Assembly: GCF_018780385.1 (NCBI RefSeq)
Contig: NZ_JADMJO010000004.1
Span: forward strand, 99,378-163,377
DNA length: 64,000 nucleotides
DNA from: Hydrogenophaga sp.
Lineage (GTDB): Bacteria; Pseudomonadota; Gammaproteobacteria; Burkholderiales; Burkholderiaceae_C
Direction: 5' to 3'
Shown piece by piece: positions 37,686 through 47,212 of this stretch. The translations under genes and the position numbers were made by a program. How positions within the stretch are numbered: the stretch's first letter is position 1; each line of letters opens with the position of its first letter. The notes under the pieces are model-generated. The model saw nothing but the letters and a program-made list of their open reading frames with translations. It made no database searches and had not been told where the DNA came from.

Positions 37686-39418
37686 AGATCATCACCCGCG
37701 ACGTGCCCCCCCGCGCTGCCTGGGCGCTGGAGCAAGGCGGCCTGCACCCGCTGCTGGCGCGCCTGTTTGCCGCGCGCGGCATCACCAGCACGGACGAACT
37801 CGACGACGCACTCGCCCGCCTCATCCCGCCCTCGCAGATGCTGGGCGCGCAAGACGCCGCACGTGCCCTGGCCGACGCCATGGCTGCCAACAAGGCGATC
37901 TGCATCGTGGCCGACTACGACTGCGACGGCGCCACCGCCTGCGCGGTCGGCCTGCGCGGTCTGCGCCTGCTGGGTGCGCCGATGGGTTTCGACCGGGTCA
38001 ACTACCTCGTGCCCGACCGCGTGACCGACGGCTACGGCCTGACGCCGTCGATCTCGAAGCGCGTGAAGGCGCAAGGCGCCGACGTGCTGGTGACGGTGGA
38101 CAACGGCATCGCCAGCGTGGATGGCGTGCGCGCCGCACGCGAGCTGGGCCTGCAGGTGATCGTGACCGACCACCACCTGCCCGCCATCAAGGACGGCGAG
38201 GTGACGCTGCCGCAAGACTGCATCATCGTGAACCCCAACCAGCCGGGCTGCACCTTCGAGAGCAAATCCATCGCCGGGGTGGGCGTGATGTTTTATGTGC
38301 TGTTGGCGCTGCGCGCCGAATTGCGCGAGCGCGGCGTGTTCACTGCGCAGGAGCAACCGCGCATTGACGCGCTGCTGCCGCTCGTGGCGCTGGGCACCGT
38401 GGCCGACGTGGTCAAGCTCGACGCGAACAACCGCCGCCTCGTCGCCCAAGGCTTGAAGCGCGTGCGCACTGGCGCCATGCCCCCGGGCATGACTGCCTTG
38501 TTCAATGTGGCCGCGCGCAAGCCCGACGCCGCCACCGGCTTTGACTTTGGCTTCGCACTCGGCCCGCGCCTGAACGCCGCCGGACGCCTGGCCGACATGA
38601 CGCTGGGCATCGAGTGCCTGACCACCGACGACGCGCTGCGCGCCGACGAACTCGCGCGCACGCTGGACGGCATCAACCGCGAGCGCAAGGCGATCGAAGG
38701 CGACATGCGCGACCAGGCCTTGCAGATGGCCGAAGAGATGTTCGACGAGTCGGAAGAACCGCCGCCCGCGCTGGTGATGTTCGATCCCGACTTTCACGAA
38801 GGCGTGATCGGCATCGTCGCTTCACGTCTGAAGGACAAACTGCACCGGCCCACCTTCGTGTTTGCCTCCAGTGGCGCCGAGGGCAAGGAAAACGAGCTGA
38901 AGGGCTCGGGCCGCTCGATCGCGGGTTTCCATTTGCGCGACGCGCTCGATCTCGTGGCCAAGCGCCACCCGGGTGTGTTGTTGCGCTTTGGTGGCCACGC
39001 CATGGCAGCGGGCTGCACCATTGACGAGGAACACCTGGAAACCTTTGAGGCCGCGCTGCAGCAGGTGGCCCACGAGTGGCTGGACGCGGCCACGCTGCAG
39101 CGCCGCATCGAGGCAGACGGCGCGCTGGACACGAAGTACCGCCGCGCCGATCTGGTGGACACGCTGCACAAGGAGGTGTGGGGCCAGGGCTTTGCGCCGC
39201 CCCTCTTCTGCGAAGAGGTGCAGGTGGTGTCGCAACGGCTGGTGGGTGAGAAGCACCTGGCGCTGAAGCTCAAGCACCAGGGCGAGCCGGTGGACGGCAT
39301 CTGGTTCGGCCACACAGAGCCCTTGCCGGCCCGCGTGAAAATTGCGTTTCGCCTGGATGCGGATGAGTGGCAGGGTCAGCGGCGGGTGCGGTTCTTGGTG
39401 GAAGCTGCAGAACTGTAA
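37682..39418 (+). CDS. recJ: Single-stranded-DNA-specific exonuclease RecJ
   Basis: 5'-3' ssDNA exonuclease used in recombination (RecF pathway), mismatch and base-excision repair; 578 residues (E. coli 577). The DHH phosphoesterase motifs are visible: VADYDCDGATA near 75, VTVDNGIASVDG near 138, VTDHHLP near 161, and GTVADVVKLD near 241. The DHHA1 domain contains RFGGHAMAAGCTI near 437. The ATG overlaps the upstream gene by four bases. The three-hairpin 3' element begins immediately after the TAA. Confidence 0.96.
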   Translation: MKIITRDVPPRAAWALEQGGLHPLLARLFAARGITSTDELDDALARLIPPSQMLGAQDAARALADAMAANKAICIVADYDCDGATACAVGLRGLRLLGAPMGFDRVNYLVPDRVTDGYGLTPSISKRVKAQGADVLVTVDNGIASVDGVRAARELGLQVIVTDHHLPAIKDGEVTLPQDCIIVNPNQPGCTFESKSIAGVGVMFYVLLALRAELRERGVFTAQEQPRIDALLPLVALGTVADVVKLDANNRRLVAQGLKRVRTGAMPPGMTALFNVAARKPDAATGFDFGFALGPRLNAAGRLADMTLGIECLTTDDALRADELARTLDGINRERKAIEGDMRDQALQMAEEMFDESEEPPPALVMFDPDFHEGVIGIVASRLKDKLHRPTFVFASSGAEGKENELKGSGRSIAGFHLRDALDLVAKRHPGVLLRFGGHAMAAGCTIDEEHLETFEAALQQVAHEWLDAATLQRRIEADGALDTKYRRADLVDTLHKEVWGQGFAPPLFCEEVQVVSQRLVGEKHLALKLKHQGEPVDGIWFGHTEPLPARVKIAFRLDADEWQGQRRVRFLVEAAEL

Positions 39419-39495
39419 CCCCCCGCGCCGCCTGCGGCGTCACCCCCCAAGGGGGCAACACCTGCGGCCTGGCGGAGCCAGTTCCGCGGTGTTCT
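39419..39495 (+). repeat. Three-hairpin 3'-end repeat, copy 3
   Basis: Starts directly after the recJ stop: CCCCCCGCGCCG-CCTG-CGGCG, then CCCCCCAAGGGGG, then CTGCGG-CCTGGC-GGA-GCCAG-TTCCGCGG. The last 36 bases are nearly identical to copy 4 at 63503. It lies between the convergent ends of recJ and the AlgR-type gene. Confidence 0.8.
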
Positions 39496-39518
39496 GGACT
39501 CGTGGCGCTCCGGGAAAA

Positions 39519-40253
39519 TCAGCTCATCAAGGCTTCACGAACCGCAGCAAGCTGACGGCGTGAGACCGCCAGGCGTTCTTCCACACCATCGAGCCGAACG
39601 GTCCAGCCCTCGCCCTCGACCGGGTCGTTGTGCTTCTCCACCGCCCGCACCGCGCGGCGCGACACCAGGGCATTGCGGTGCACCCGCACGAACAGGTGCG
39701 CATAGCGCTGCTCCAGATCGCTCAGGGCGCCATCAAAGATGTGTTCCTTGTCGGCCGTGCGCACCGTGATGTACTTCAGCTCGGCCTTGAGGTAGATCAC
39801 ATCGGCCAGCGCCACGCGTTCGCTGCGGCCCCGCTCCTGGATGATTAGGCTCTCGGGCAGACCCACATCGGCGGCGGTTTCGGCGCGCAGCCGCTGCACC
39901 TTCTGCAGAGCCTGCTGCAGACGCTCGCGGCGCACCGGCTTGGTCAGGTAATCCACCGCTTCCAGGTCAAAAGCCTGCACCGCGTGTTCGGCGTAAGCGG
40001 TGATGAACACCACCGCCGGTGGCGCCGCCAGCTCGCGCAGGGTCTTGGCCAGGGTCATGCCGTCCACGCCGGGCATGTGGATGTCCAGCATCACCAGATC
40101 ACACCCGGTGCGCTGGATCAGCTCCATCGCCTGCACGGCGTTGGCCGCCTCGCCCACCACGTCCGCGCGCGGCTCGCTGCATTCGCCCAGCAGAGTGCGC
40201 AGCCGTGACCGCGCCAGTGCTTCATCGTCAACGATCAGTACCTTCAGTGTCAT
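39519..40253 (-). CDS. algR: LytTR-family response regulator (AlgR-like)
   Basis: DNA-binding response regulator of 244 residues. The receiver domain has VLIVDDEALARSRLRTLL at 5-22, the phospho-acceptor Asp in DLVMLDIHMPGVDGM near 56, and the switch Thr/Lys (TAYAEHAVQAFDL; LTKPVRR). The C-terminal LytTR domain spans about 135-240 (VIYLKAELKYITV; FVRVHRNALVSRRAV). It is co-transcribed with the adjacent sensor kinase (36-base gap) and lies beside argH, as AlgZ/AlgR does in many beta- and gammaproteobacteria. It probably controls surface or motility functions, but no target is visible here. Confidence 0.9.
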   Translation of the reverse strand: MTLKVLIVDDEALARSRLRTLLGECSEPRADVVGEAANAVQAMELIQRTGCDLVMLDIHMPGVDGMTLAKTLRELAAPPAVVFITAYAEHAVQAFDLEAVDYLTKPVRRERLQQALQKVQRLRAETAADVGLPESLIIQERGRSERVALADVIYLKAELKYITVRTADKEHIFDGALSDLEQRYAHLFVRVHRNALVSRRAVRAVEKHNDPVEGEGWTVRLDGVEERLAVSRRQLAAVREALMS

Positions 40254-40288
40254 GTCACGCTCCGTAGCCAGACCCGTTCAATACCCGC

Positions 40289-41350
40289 TTATACCGGTAT
40301 TTCAAGGCGAACCTGAAACACCCCGTTGACCAATGCGCTCTGGAACCTGCCCTGAACATCGTGCAACAGCGCCAGGCGCTGCCGAACGTTGTCCAGCGCC
40401 AGGCCGTTGCCACGCCTCCCGCTGCCCGCCGGCACGGTGTTGGTGACCTTGATCACCACCAGACTCCCGCGCCGCTGGGTGCTGATGCGCACCACCGCCC
40501 CCGAGGGGCTGGGCTCCACGCCGTGCTTCACCGCATTCTCCACCAGTGGCTGCAAAATGAGGGGAGGCAATTTGGCCTTGGAGGCCGCGTCGTCCACACT
40601 CCACTCCACCTTCAACCGGTCACCAAAGCGCACCTGTTCGATGGCCAGGTAGTGCTCGGCCAGCTCGAGCTCCTGCCACAGGGGCACCGCCTCCTGGGCG
40701 TCGGCCAGGGCGTGGCGAAACAGTTCGCTCAGGTCTTCCAGCAGGTTTTCGGCCTTGGCGGGCTCCTCGCGCACCAGCGCGATCGCGCTGTTGAGCGTGT
40801 TGAACAGGAAATGCGGGCGGATGCGGGCTTGCAGCTCGGCCAGCCGCGCGGTAGTGCCCGCGGGCATGCGCGCCTTGGCACGCCACACCAGCGCCCCCAC
40901 CAACACAGCCGCCACCAGGGCCCCGGAGGCCCCGCTGGCCACCCAGGGCGCCCCGCTGGCCAGCCCCATGAGCACCAGCAAGCCACAGCCATACAGGCCA
41001 GCCAGCACGCCCAGCCCGACGCCGGTCATCCACTGGGCCTGGACCTCCATGCGCCCGAGCTTGCGTTTGAGCGCGCACACACACAGCAGCCAGGCCAGCA
41101 CCGCCGGCAGTGCCGCCCCGGTGAGCACCGCCATCTGGGTGATCCAGGCCACCGGGTTGACCGAGCCAAAGATCGCCGCCACAGCCACGATGGCCTGCAC
41201 GAACAGCACAGCCCGCAACACCACGCCCACCTGGCAGGTGTCAAACACCCGGTCGCGGGCCCGGACGTGCTCGGGCATCTCCTCCAGCGACTGCGTGCCC
41301 AGGGTGCTGGGCAGATCCTGGAAGGTCGATAAAATTCGGGAGTCTTTCAT
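40289..41350 (-). CDS. Sensor histidine kinase, His_kinase (LytS/AlgZ) family
   Basis: Membrane sensor kinase partner of the AlgR-like regulator, 353 residues. Four hydrophobic segments lie at about 42-135 and no large periplasmic domain is present. The dimerisation/phosphorylation motif IRPHFLFNTLNSAIALVREE is near 172, followed by an HATPase domain with QPLVENAVKHGVEPSPSG near 255 and RGNGLALDNVRQRL near 305. The start at 41350 (MKDSRILSTF) was chosen for length; the frame continues 25 codons upstream without support. It is divergent from argH with a 174-base gap. Confidence 0.88.
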   Translation of the reverse strand: MKDSRILSTFQDLPSTLGTQSLEEMPEHVRARDRVFDTCQVGVVLRAVLFVQAIVAVAAIFGSVNPVAWITQMAVLTGAALPAVLAWLLCVCALKRKLGRMEVQAQWMTGVGLGVLAGLYGCGLLVLMGLASGAPWVASGASGALVAAVLVGALVWRAKARMPAGTTARLAELQARIRPHFLFNTLNSAIALVREEPAKAENLLEDLSELFRHALADAQEAVPLWQELELAEHYLAIEQVRFGDRLKVEWSVDDAASKAKLPPLILQPLVENAVKHGVEPSPSGAVVRISTQRRGSLVVIKVTNTVPAGSGRRGNGLALDNVRQRLALLHDVQGRFQSALVNGVFQVRLEIPV

Positions 41351-41524
41351 GGGGCGTGCGTCAATGCTCGGGTCGGTCGACGTGGAATTGTGCGTTGATC
41401 CGGGCACCGCGCCCTGGAACCGCACGGCGCTGCGATCGAAAGATCATTCAAGCCCTCTTTACCCGCCCTGTGTTCTGCGGTCCTCCGCTCCTTTCTTTCT
41501 CTCTAAAGCCGCTGGCAACACCGT

Positions 41525-42976
<1,452 letters not shown>

Positions 42977-42977
42977 G

Positions 42978-43307
42978 TCAGTTGCAAGGATCGGGCTGCG
43001 GCACCTCGGTGCAGCGTTGAAAGGCCTCCGGCTTGAGTCCGCCACCCACCACGCGGTACTGGTCAAAACACGCCGCGCTGGCCGCATACCGGTGCCAGCG
43101 CGCCTCGCAGGCCGTGGTACCGGGCGGCAACGGTGCGGTGGCGGGCACCACGCGATCAGCGTAGCGCTGCGGCACATCGGTGATGGCGCCATAGTGCACA
43201 CGGCCACCGTCGTCGGTCCAGCGCACCAGCTCCGTGCTCAGCGCCGACAGCGGCAGGCCGACAGCGACCACCAGGCTCAAGGTCTTGAGAAGCTTGTTCG
43301 GTTTCAT
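42978..43307 (-). CDS. Small secreted protein with DUF4124-like N-terminus
   Basis: A 109-residue protein with a signal peptide (MKPNKLLKTLSLVVAVGLPL, cleavage probably after LSA near 23) followed by LVRWTDDGGRVHYGAITDVP, which resembles the DUF4124 motif common in Burkholderiales envelope proteins. The remainder has four cysteines (CEARWHRY, AACFDQY, FQRCTEVP, DPCN), likely two disulfides. Function unknown; periplasmic location inferred. It is divergent from the hemerythrin gene with an FNR-type site between them. Confidence 0.72.
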   Translation of the reverse strand: MKPNKLLKTLSLVVAVGLPLSALSTELVRWTDDGGRVHYGAITDVPQRYADRVVPATAPLPPGTTACEARWHRYAASAACFDQYRVVGGGLKPEAFQRCTEVPQPDPCN

Positions 43308-43348
43308 GTCCCTCTGACACGCTCGGGGCGCCAGGGTTCCTGGGGGCC

Positions 43349-43362
43349 TTGATGTGCGTCAA
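43349..43362 (+). promoter_or_regulatory. FNR/Anr-type box upstream of hemerythrin
   Basis: TTGAT-GTGC-GTCAA matches the FNR consensus TTGAT-N4-ATCAA at 9 of 10 defined positions. Its centre, 43355.5, is 41.5 bases before 43397, the start expected from the -10-like TAGAGT at 43385-43390. That is the classical class II activation position. The site could also serve the divergent secreted-protein gene. Confidence 0.65.
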
Positions 43363-43397
43363 GACCCGACCGGCGTGCCGGCGCTAGAGTCCGACCC

Positions 43398-43889
43398 ATG
43401 GAAACCACAGCCCACCCCACCACCACCCTGGAATGGTCGTCCGCCCTGTCGGTGGGCGACGACCGCATGGACCACACCCACGCCGAATTCGTGGAGCAAC
43501 TCAATCAGCTGCTGACCACCCCCGTCGATCAACAGTTGCCGCTGTATCAGGATTTCCTGGCTCACACAGTGGAGCACTTCGCCCAGGAAGAGCGCTGGAT
43601 GCTGGCCACCGGCTTCGCGCCCGACAACTGCCACGCAGCCCACCACGCGACCATTCTGGAAACCATGCGGGCCGTGGAAACGCACCACCAGCAGGGCGAC
43701 CTGGACATCATCACCCGCCTGGCCGAAGCGCTGGCCGAATGGTTCCCCCAGCACGCCACCAGCATGGACGCCGGGCTGGCGCTGCACCTGCAGTCGGTGG
43801 GCTTCGATACCCAGACCGACACCCTGACCGACCCCGGCCGCGTGCGCCCGGCCAGCATGAGCGGCTGCGGAAGTGTGAACTGCAGTTGA
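43398..43889 (+). CDS. Bacteriohemerythrin
   Basis: Non-heme di-iron O2-binding (or NO/iron-handling) protein, 163 residues. The iron ligands are in order: H28 in DHTHAEF, H56/H60 and E64 in HTVEHFAQEERWM, H83 in AAHHATIL, and H109 plus D113 in WFPQHATSMD. The C-terminal 30 residues are a flexible tail ending SMSGCGSVNCS with two cysteines, unusual for the family and a possible metal or disulfide site. The ATG has no ribosome binding site and sits seven bases after TAGAGT, suggesting a leaderless mRNA under FNR-type control. The kinase fusion gene starts six bases after its stop. Confidence 0.9.
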   Translation: METTAHPTTTLEWSSALSVGDDRMDHTHAEFVEQLNQLLTTPVDQQLPLYQDFLAHTVEHFAQEERWMLATGFAPDNCHAAHHATILETMRAVETHHQQGDLDIITRLAEALAEWFPQHATSMDAGLALHLQSVGFDTQTDTLTDPGRVRPASMSGCGSVNCS

Positions 43890-43894
43890 ACCAC

Positions 43895-45427
43895 ATGGCC
43901 CCTCCCCCGCCCCGCTTGATCGATGCCCTGCTGGACCCGGCACGCTACCCGCACGCGGTGGCGAAGGTTGAGCTCATGGAAACCCATGGTGCGTGGGTGC
44001 TGCTGGCAGGTGTTCATGCCTACAAGATCAAGAAGCCGGTGCGCCTGCCGTTCATGGACTTCGGCACGCTCGCCCTGCGCCGCGCGGCCTGCCAGGCCGA
44101 GGTGCGACTCAACCGGCGCTTCGAAACCAGCGACCCGGCCTCGCACCTCTACCTGGGCGCCCTGCCCATCGTTGGCCCTGCCGACCAGCCCCGCTGGGGC
44201 GAACCCGGCAAAGACGACGAGCAGGCCATCGAATGGGCGGTGCACATGCACCGTTTCGACGAGGCCCAGCGCCTCGACCACTTGTGCGCGAGCGGTGCAC
44301 TGAAGCCCGAGCACCTCACGTCGCTGGCGCAACGCATGGCCAGCTTCCAGGCCGCAGCGGCCGTGGCCACCGCGGACGCTGCCGCGGACACCCTGGCCTT
44401 CGCGCGCGACAACCTCACCACCCTGCGCAAGGGCTTGACCGACGCCAGCGATGCGGCGCTCATCGAACAACTCAGCGAGTGGACCGAATCGGGCTTCACG
44501 CAACGGGCCCCGCAGTTGGCGCAGCGCCTGGTCGAAGGCCGGGTGCGCGAAGGCCACGGCGACCTGCACCTCGCCAACCTGGTGCTCATCGGCGGCGACG
44601 TGGTTCCCTTTGACGGCATCGAGTTCAACGACTCGCTGCGCTGGATCGATGTCGCCAGCGACATGGCCTTTGTCTGGATGGACCTGCTGGACCATGACCA
44701 ACCCGGCCTGGCCAACGGCTTGCTCAGCGACTGGCTGGACGCCAGCGGCGACACCTCCGCGCCCGACGTGCTGCCGTTCTTCGCGGTCTACCGCGCGCTG
44801 GTGCGCGCCAAGGTGGCGGTGATTCGCAGCACGCAGGCGGGCGCCGACGTGGCCGCTTCGTTGCAGGAAGCGCGCGGATATGCAGCGCTGGCCCGGCGCA
44901 TCGCGCACCCGCCCGCGCCGCAACTCGTCATCACCCACGGGCTCTCGGGCAGCGGCAAGACCTGGGCCTCCAGCCGCTGGCTGCAAGCTGAATCCAGCGG
45001 CCGGGCCGTCCGCCTGCGCTCCGATGTGGAACGCAAGCGCCTGCACGGCCTGAGCGCCACGCAGGTTAGCGGTTCGGGTCTGAACACCGGCCTGTACAGC
45101 CCGCAGGCGCATGGCGACACCTACGCCCACCTGCTGGAGCGCACAGGCCATCTGCTGCGGGAGGGCTGGTCGGTGCTGGTGGATGGGGCATTTCTGCGAC
45201 GCCATGAACGCGAGTCCTTTGGCGCGCTGGCGCAGGCTGTCGCCTGTCCGTTCCACATCCTGGCGACCGAGGCGCCGCTGGACGTGCTGCGCGAACGCAT
45301 CACCACACGCCTGGAACGCGGAGGCGACGCATCCGAGGCCACGGTGGCGGTGCTGGAGCAGCAGCTCGGTTGGCTGGAGCCGCTGAGCGCGGACGAACGT
45401 GCACGGTGCCTGCCAGTGGCACCCTGA
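43895..45427 (+). CDS. Bifunctional aminoglycoside-phosphotransferase-like/P-loop ATPase fusion
   Basis: A 510-residue fusion. The N-terminal 320 residues resemble an APH-type kinase lobe: VHAYKIKKPVRLPFMDFG near 46 (ATP Lys) and a catalytic segment GRVREGHGDLHLANLVLIGG near 217 with the HGDLHxxN loop, then DGIEFNDSLRWIDVASDMAF. The C-terminal 160 residues are a P-loop kinase with Walker A THGLSGSGKTWASSRWL near 348 and a DVERKRLHGL motif near 378. This architecture is widespread (COG2187 plus COG0645) but the substrate is unknown; antibiotic resistance is not implied. It is close behind hemerythrin and probably co-transcribed. Confidence 0.82.
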   Translation: MAPPPPRLIDALLDPARYPHAVAKVELMETHGAWVLLAGVHAYKIKKPVRLPFMDFGTLALRRAACQAEVRLNRRFETSDPASHLYLGALPIVGPADQPRWGEPGKDDEQAIEWAVHMHRFDEAQRLDHLCASGALKPEHLTSLAQRMASFQAAAAVATADAAADTLAFARDNLTTLRKGLTDASDAALIEQLSEWTESGFTQRAPQLAQRLVEGRVREGHGDLHLANLVLIGGDVVPFDGIEFNDSLRWIDVASDMAFVWMDLLDHDQPGLANGLLSDWLDASGDTSAPDVLPFFAVYRALVRAKVAVIRSTQAGADVAASLQEARGYAALARRIAHPPAPQLVITHGLSGSGKTWASSRWLQAESSGRAVRLRSDVERKRLHGLSATQVSGSGLNTGLYSPQAHGDTYAHLLERTGHLLREGWSVLVDGAFLRRHERESFGALAQAVACPFHILATEAPLDVLRERITTRLERGGDASEATVAVLEQQLGWLEPLSADERARCLPVAP

Positions 45428-45535
45428 AGCAGCTCACCAAAAATTTCAATCCGTCCTGTCACGCTTTCACAAGCCATTTTTCTGGGGCGCCGCTACCATC
45501 GGCCAAACACCTGCCCCAACAAAACTGGAGACCCC

Positions 45536-46696
45536 ATGACCGTCATCACCACCGTGGAAGACCTGCGCGTACTCGCCCAGAAGCGCGTGCCCCGCATGTT
45601 CTACGACTATGCCGACAGCGGCTCGTGGACGGAGGGCACCTACCGCGCCAACGCCAGTGATTTCCAGAAGATCAAGCTGCGCCAGCGGGTGGCGGTCAAC
45701 ATGGAGAACCGCAGCACCCGCACCACCATGGTGGGCCAGGACGTGGCCATGCCGGTGGCGATTGCGCCCACCGGCCTCACCGGCATGCAGCACGCCGATG
45801 GCGAGATCCTGGCCGCGCGCGCCGCGAAAAAAATGGGCATCCCGTTCACGCTCTCCACCATGAGCATCTGCTCCATTGAAGACGTGGCGCAGCACGCAGG
45901 CGAAGGTTTCTGGTTCCAGCTGTACGTGATGAAGGACCGCGCATTCATCGAGCGCCTGATCGACCGCGCCAAGGCCGCCAAGTGCTCGGCACTGGTGCTC
46001 ACGCTCGATCTGCAGATCCTCGGCCAGCGCCACAAGGACCTGAAGAACGGCCTGTCGGCCCCGCCCAAGCTGACCATCGCCAACATGATCAACATCGCCG
46101 GCAAGCCGCGCTGGGCGCTGGGCATGCTGGGCACCAAACGCAAACAGTTCGGCAACATCGTCGGCCACGTCAGCGGTGTGGCCGACATGAGCAGCCTGAG
46201 CGCCTGGACGGCGCAGCAGTTCGACCCGGCGCTCAACTGGGGCGACGTGGAGTGGATCAAGAAGCGCTGGGGCGGCAAGCTGATCCTGAAAGGCATCCAG
46301 GACGTGGAAGACGCGAAGCTCTCGGTGGCCTCGGGCGCCGACGCACTGATCGTGAGCAACCACGGCGGGCGCCAGCTCGACGGGGCGCAGAGCAGCATCG
46401 AGGCGCTGCCGGCCATCGTGGACGCGGTGGGCAGCCAGATAGAAGTGCACATGGACGGCGGCATCCGCAGCGGCCAGGACGTGCTCAAGGCCCGCGCGCT
46501 GGGTGCGCGCGGTGTCTACATCGGTCGGCCCATGCTCTACGGCCTGGGTGCCATGGGCGAAGCCGGCGTGAGCAAGTGCCTGGAGATCATCCACCGTGAA
46601 CTCGACCTCACCATGGCTTTCTGTGGCCACACCAACATCGAGACGGTGGACAAATCGATCCTGCTGCCCGGCACTTTCCCGACGGCAACACCATGA
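45536..46696 (+). CDS. lldD: FMN-dependent alpha-hydroxy-acid dehydrogenase (L-lactate dehydrogenase type)
   Basis: Flavoprotein oxidising L-lactate or a related 2-hydroxy acid, 386 residues, typical length. FMN-binding APTGLTGMQHADGE is near 78, LTLDLQILGQRHKDLKNG near 155, and the active-site motif IVSNHGGRQLDGAQSS near 276 contains the catalytic His and substrate-binding Arg. Membrane-associated quinone reduction is the usual role in Proteobacteria. TGGAGA lies six bases before the ATG. The stop overlaps the next ATG as ATGA, coupling it to an anti-sigma-like membrane protein. Other 2-hydroxy acids are possible substrates. Confidence 0.9.
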   Translation: MTVITTVEDLRVLAQKRVPRMFYDYADSGSWTEGTYRANASDFQKIKLRQRVAVNMENRSTRTTMVGQDVAMPVAIAPTGLTGMQHADGEILAARAAKKMGIPFTLSTMSICSIEDVAQHAGEGFWFQLYVMKDRAFIERLIDRAKAAKCSALVLTLDLQILGQRHKDLKNGLSAPPKLTIANMINIAGKPRWALGMLGTKRKQFGNIVGHVSGVADMSSLSAWTAQQFDPALNWGDVEWIKKRWGGKLILKGIQDVEDAKLSVASGADALIVSNHGGRQLDGAQSSIEALPAIVDAVGSQIEVHMDGGIRSGQDVLKARALGARGVYIGRPMLYGLGAMGEAGVSKCLEIIHRELDLTMAFCGHTNIETVDKSILLPGTFPTATP

Positions 46697-47205
46697 ACTC
46701 CCTTGAACCGGCGACACGGCCCCGCACCCCGAAACTGTGGCTGAGCATCAGCGTGGTGCTGGCGCTGGTGCTGCTGGTGGGCGCGGCCACCATGGCCAGC
46801 ATGTACGAGCAGCTCAAGGCGCAGATCGTGCACCTGCAGGAGCGCCTGGCGGTCACGCCGCAGGTGCGTTACGTGTCGGTGCTGCTGGATGCGCAGCAGC
46901 TACCCGCCCTGCTGGTGACGATGGACCCGCAGGCCGGCGTGTTGCAGGTGCAGCGGCTCAACGAGGTGAAGGAAGGGCGCGAGGACAGCATGCAGCTGTG
47001 GGCGCTCGCCGGGGGCAAACCACCTCGCTCGCTGGGCGTGATCCAGAGCAAGTTCAAGACGCTGCAGCTGCCCGCGAAAGAAGCCGCGCTGGTGGGCGTC
47101 ACCCAACTGGCGATCAGCGTCGAAGGCAAGGGCGGCGTGCCCGAGCTGGTCGGGCCGCGCCTGCCGTACCTGTTTCAGGGTTGGCTGATCCAGAAAGCGC
47201 TCTGA
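46693..47205 (+). CDS. Orphan anti-sigma-K-like membrane protein (RskA C-terminal domain only)
   Basis: A 170-residue protein with one transmembrane helix (LWLSISVVLALVLLVGAATM, about 15-34), a short coiled coil, and a periplasmic domain. This domain is clearly homologous to the C-terminal half of the anti-sigma factor at 57158: VRYVSVLLDAQQLPALLVT aligns with IEYVAVLNDDQASASMLVT, both have SLQLWAL or SMQLWAL, RSLGV, LAISLE/LAISVE, KGGVP and end in LIQKxL. The N-terminal sigma-binding domain is missing and no sigma gene is adjacent. It is translationally coupled to lldD (ATGA). Its function is unknown. Confidence 0.82.
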   Translation: MNSLEPATRPRTPKLWLSISVVLALVLLVGAATMASMYEQLKAQIVHLQERLAVTPQVRYVSVLLDAQQLPALLVTMDPQAGVLQVQRLNEVKEGREDSMQLWALAGGKPPRSLGVIQSKFKTLQLPAKEAALVGVTQLAISVEGKGGVPELVGPRLPYLFQGWLIQKAL

Positions 47206-47212
47206 CCCGGGC

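Noticed and set aside
37307..38797. 496-residue minus-strand open frame over recJ and its upstream gene
   Set aside because: Spans two real coupled genes on the other strand; repetitive Gln/Arg/His composition and no motif.
43562..45256. 564-residue minus-strand open frame over hemerythrin and the kinase fusion
   Set aside because: Antisense shadow of two genes with intact catalytic motifs on the plus strand.
43895..45427. Aminoglycoside-resistance gene
   Set aside because: The APH-like lobe is fused to a P-loop kinase, an architecture common in environmental bacteria with no shown resistance role.
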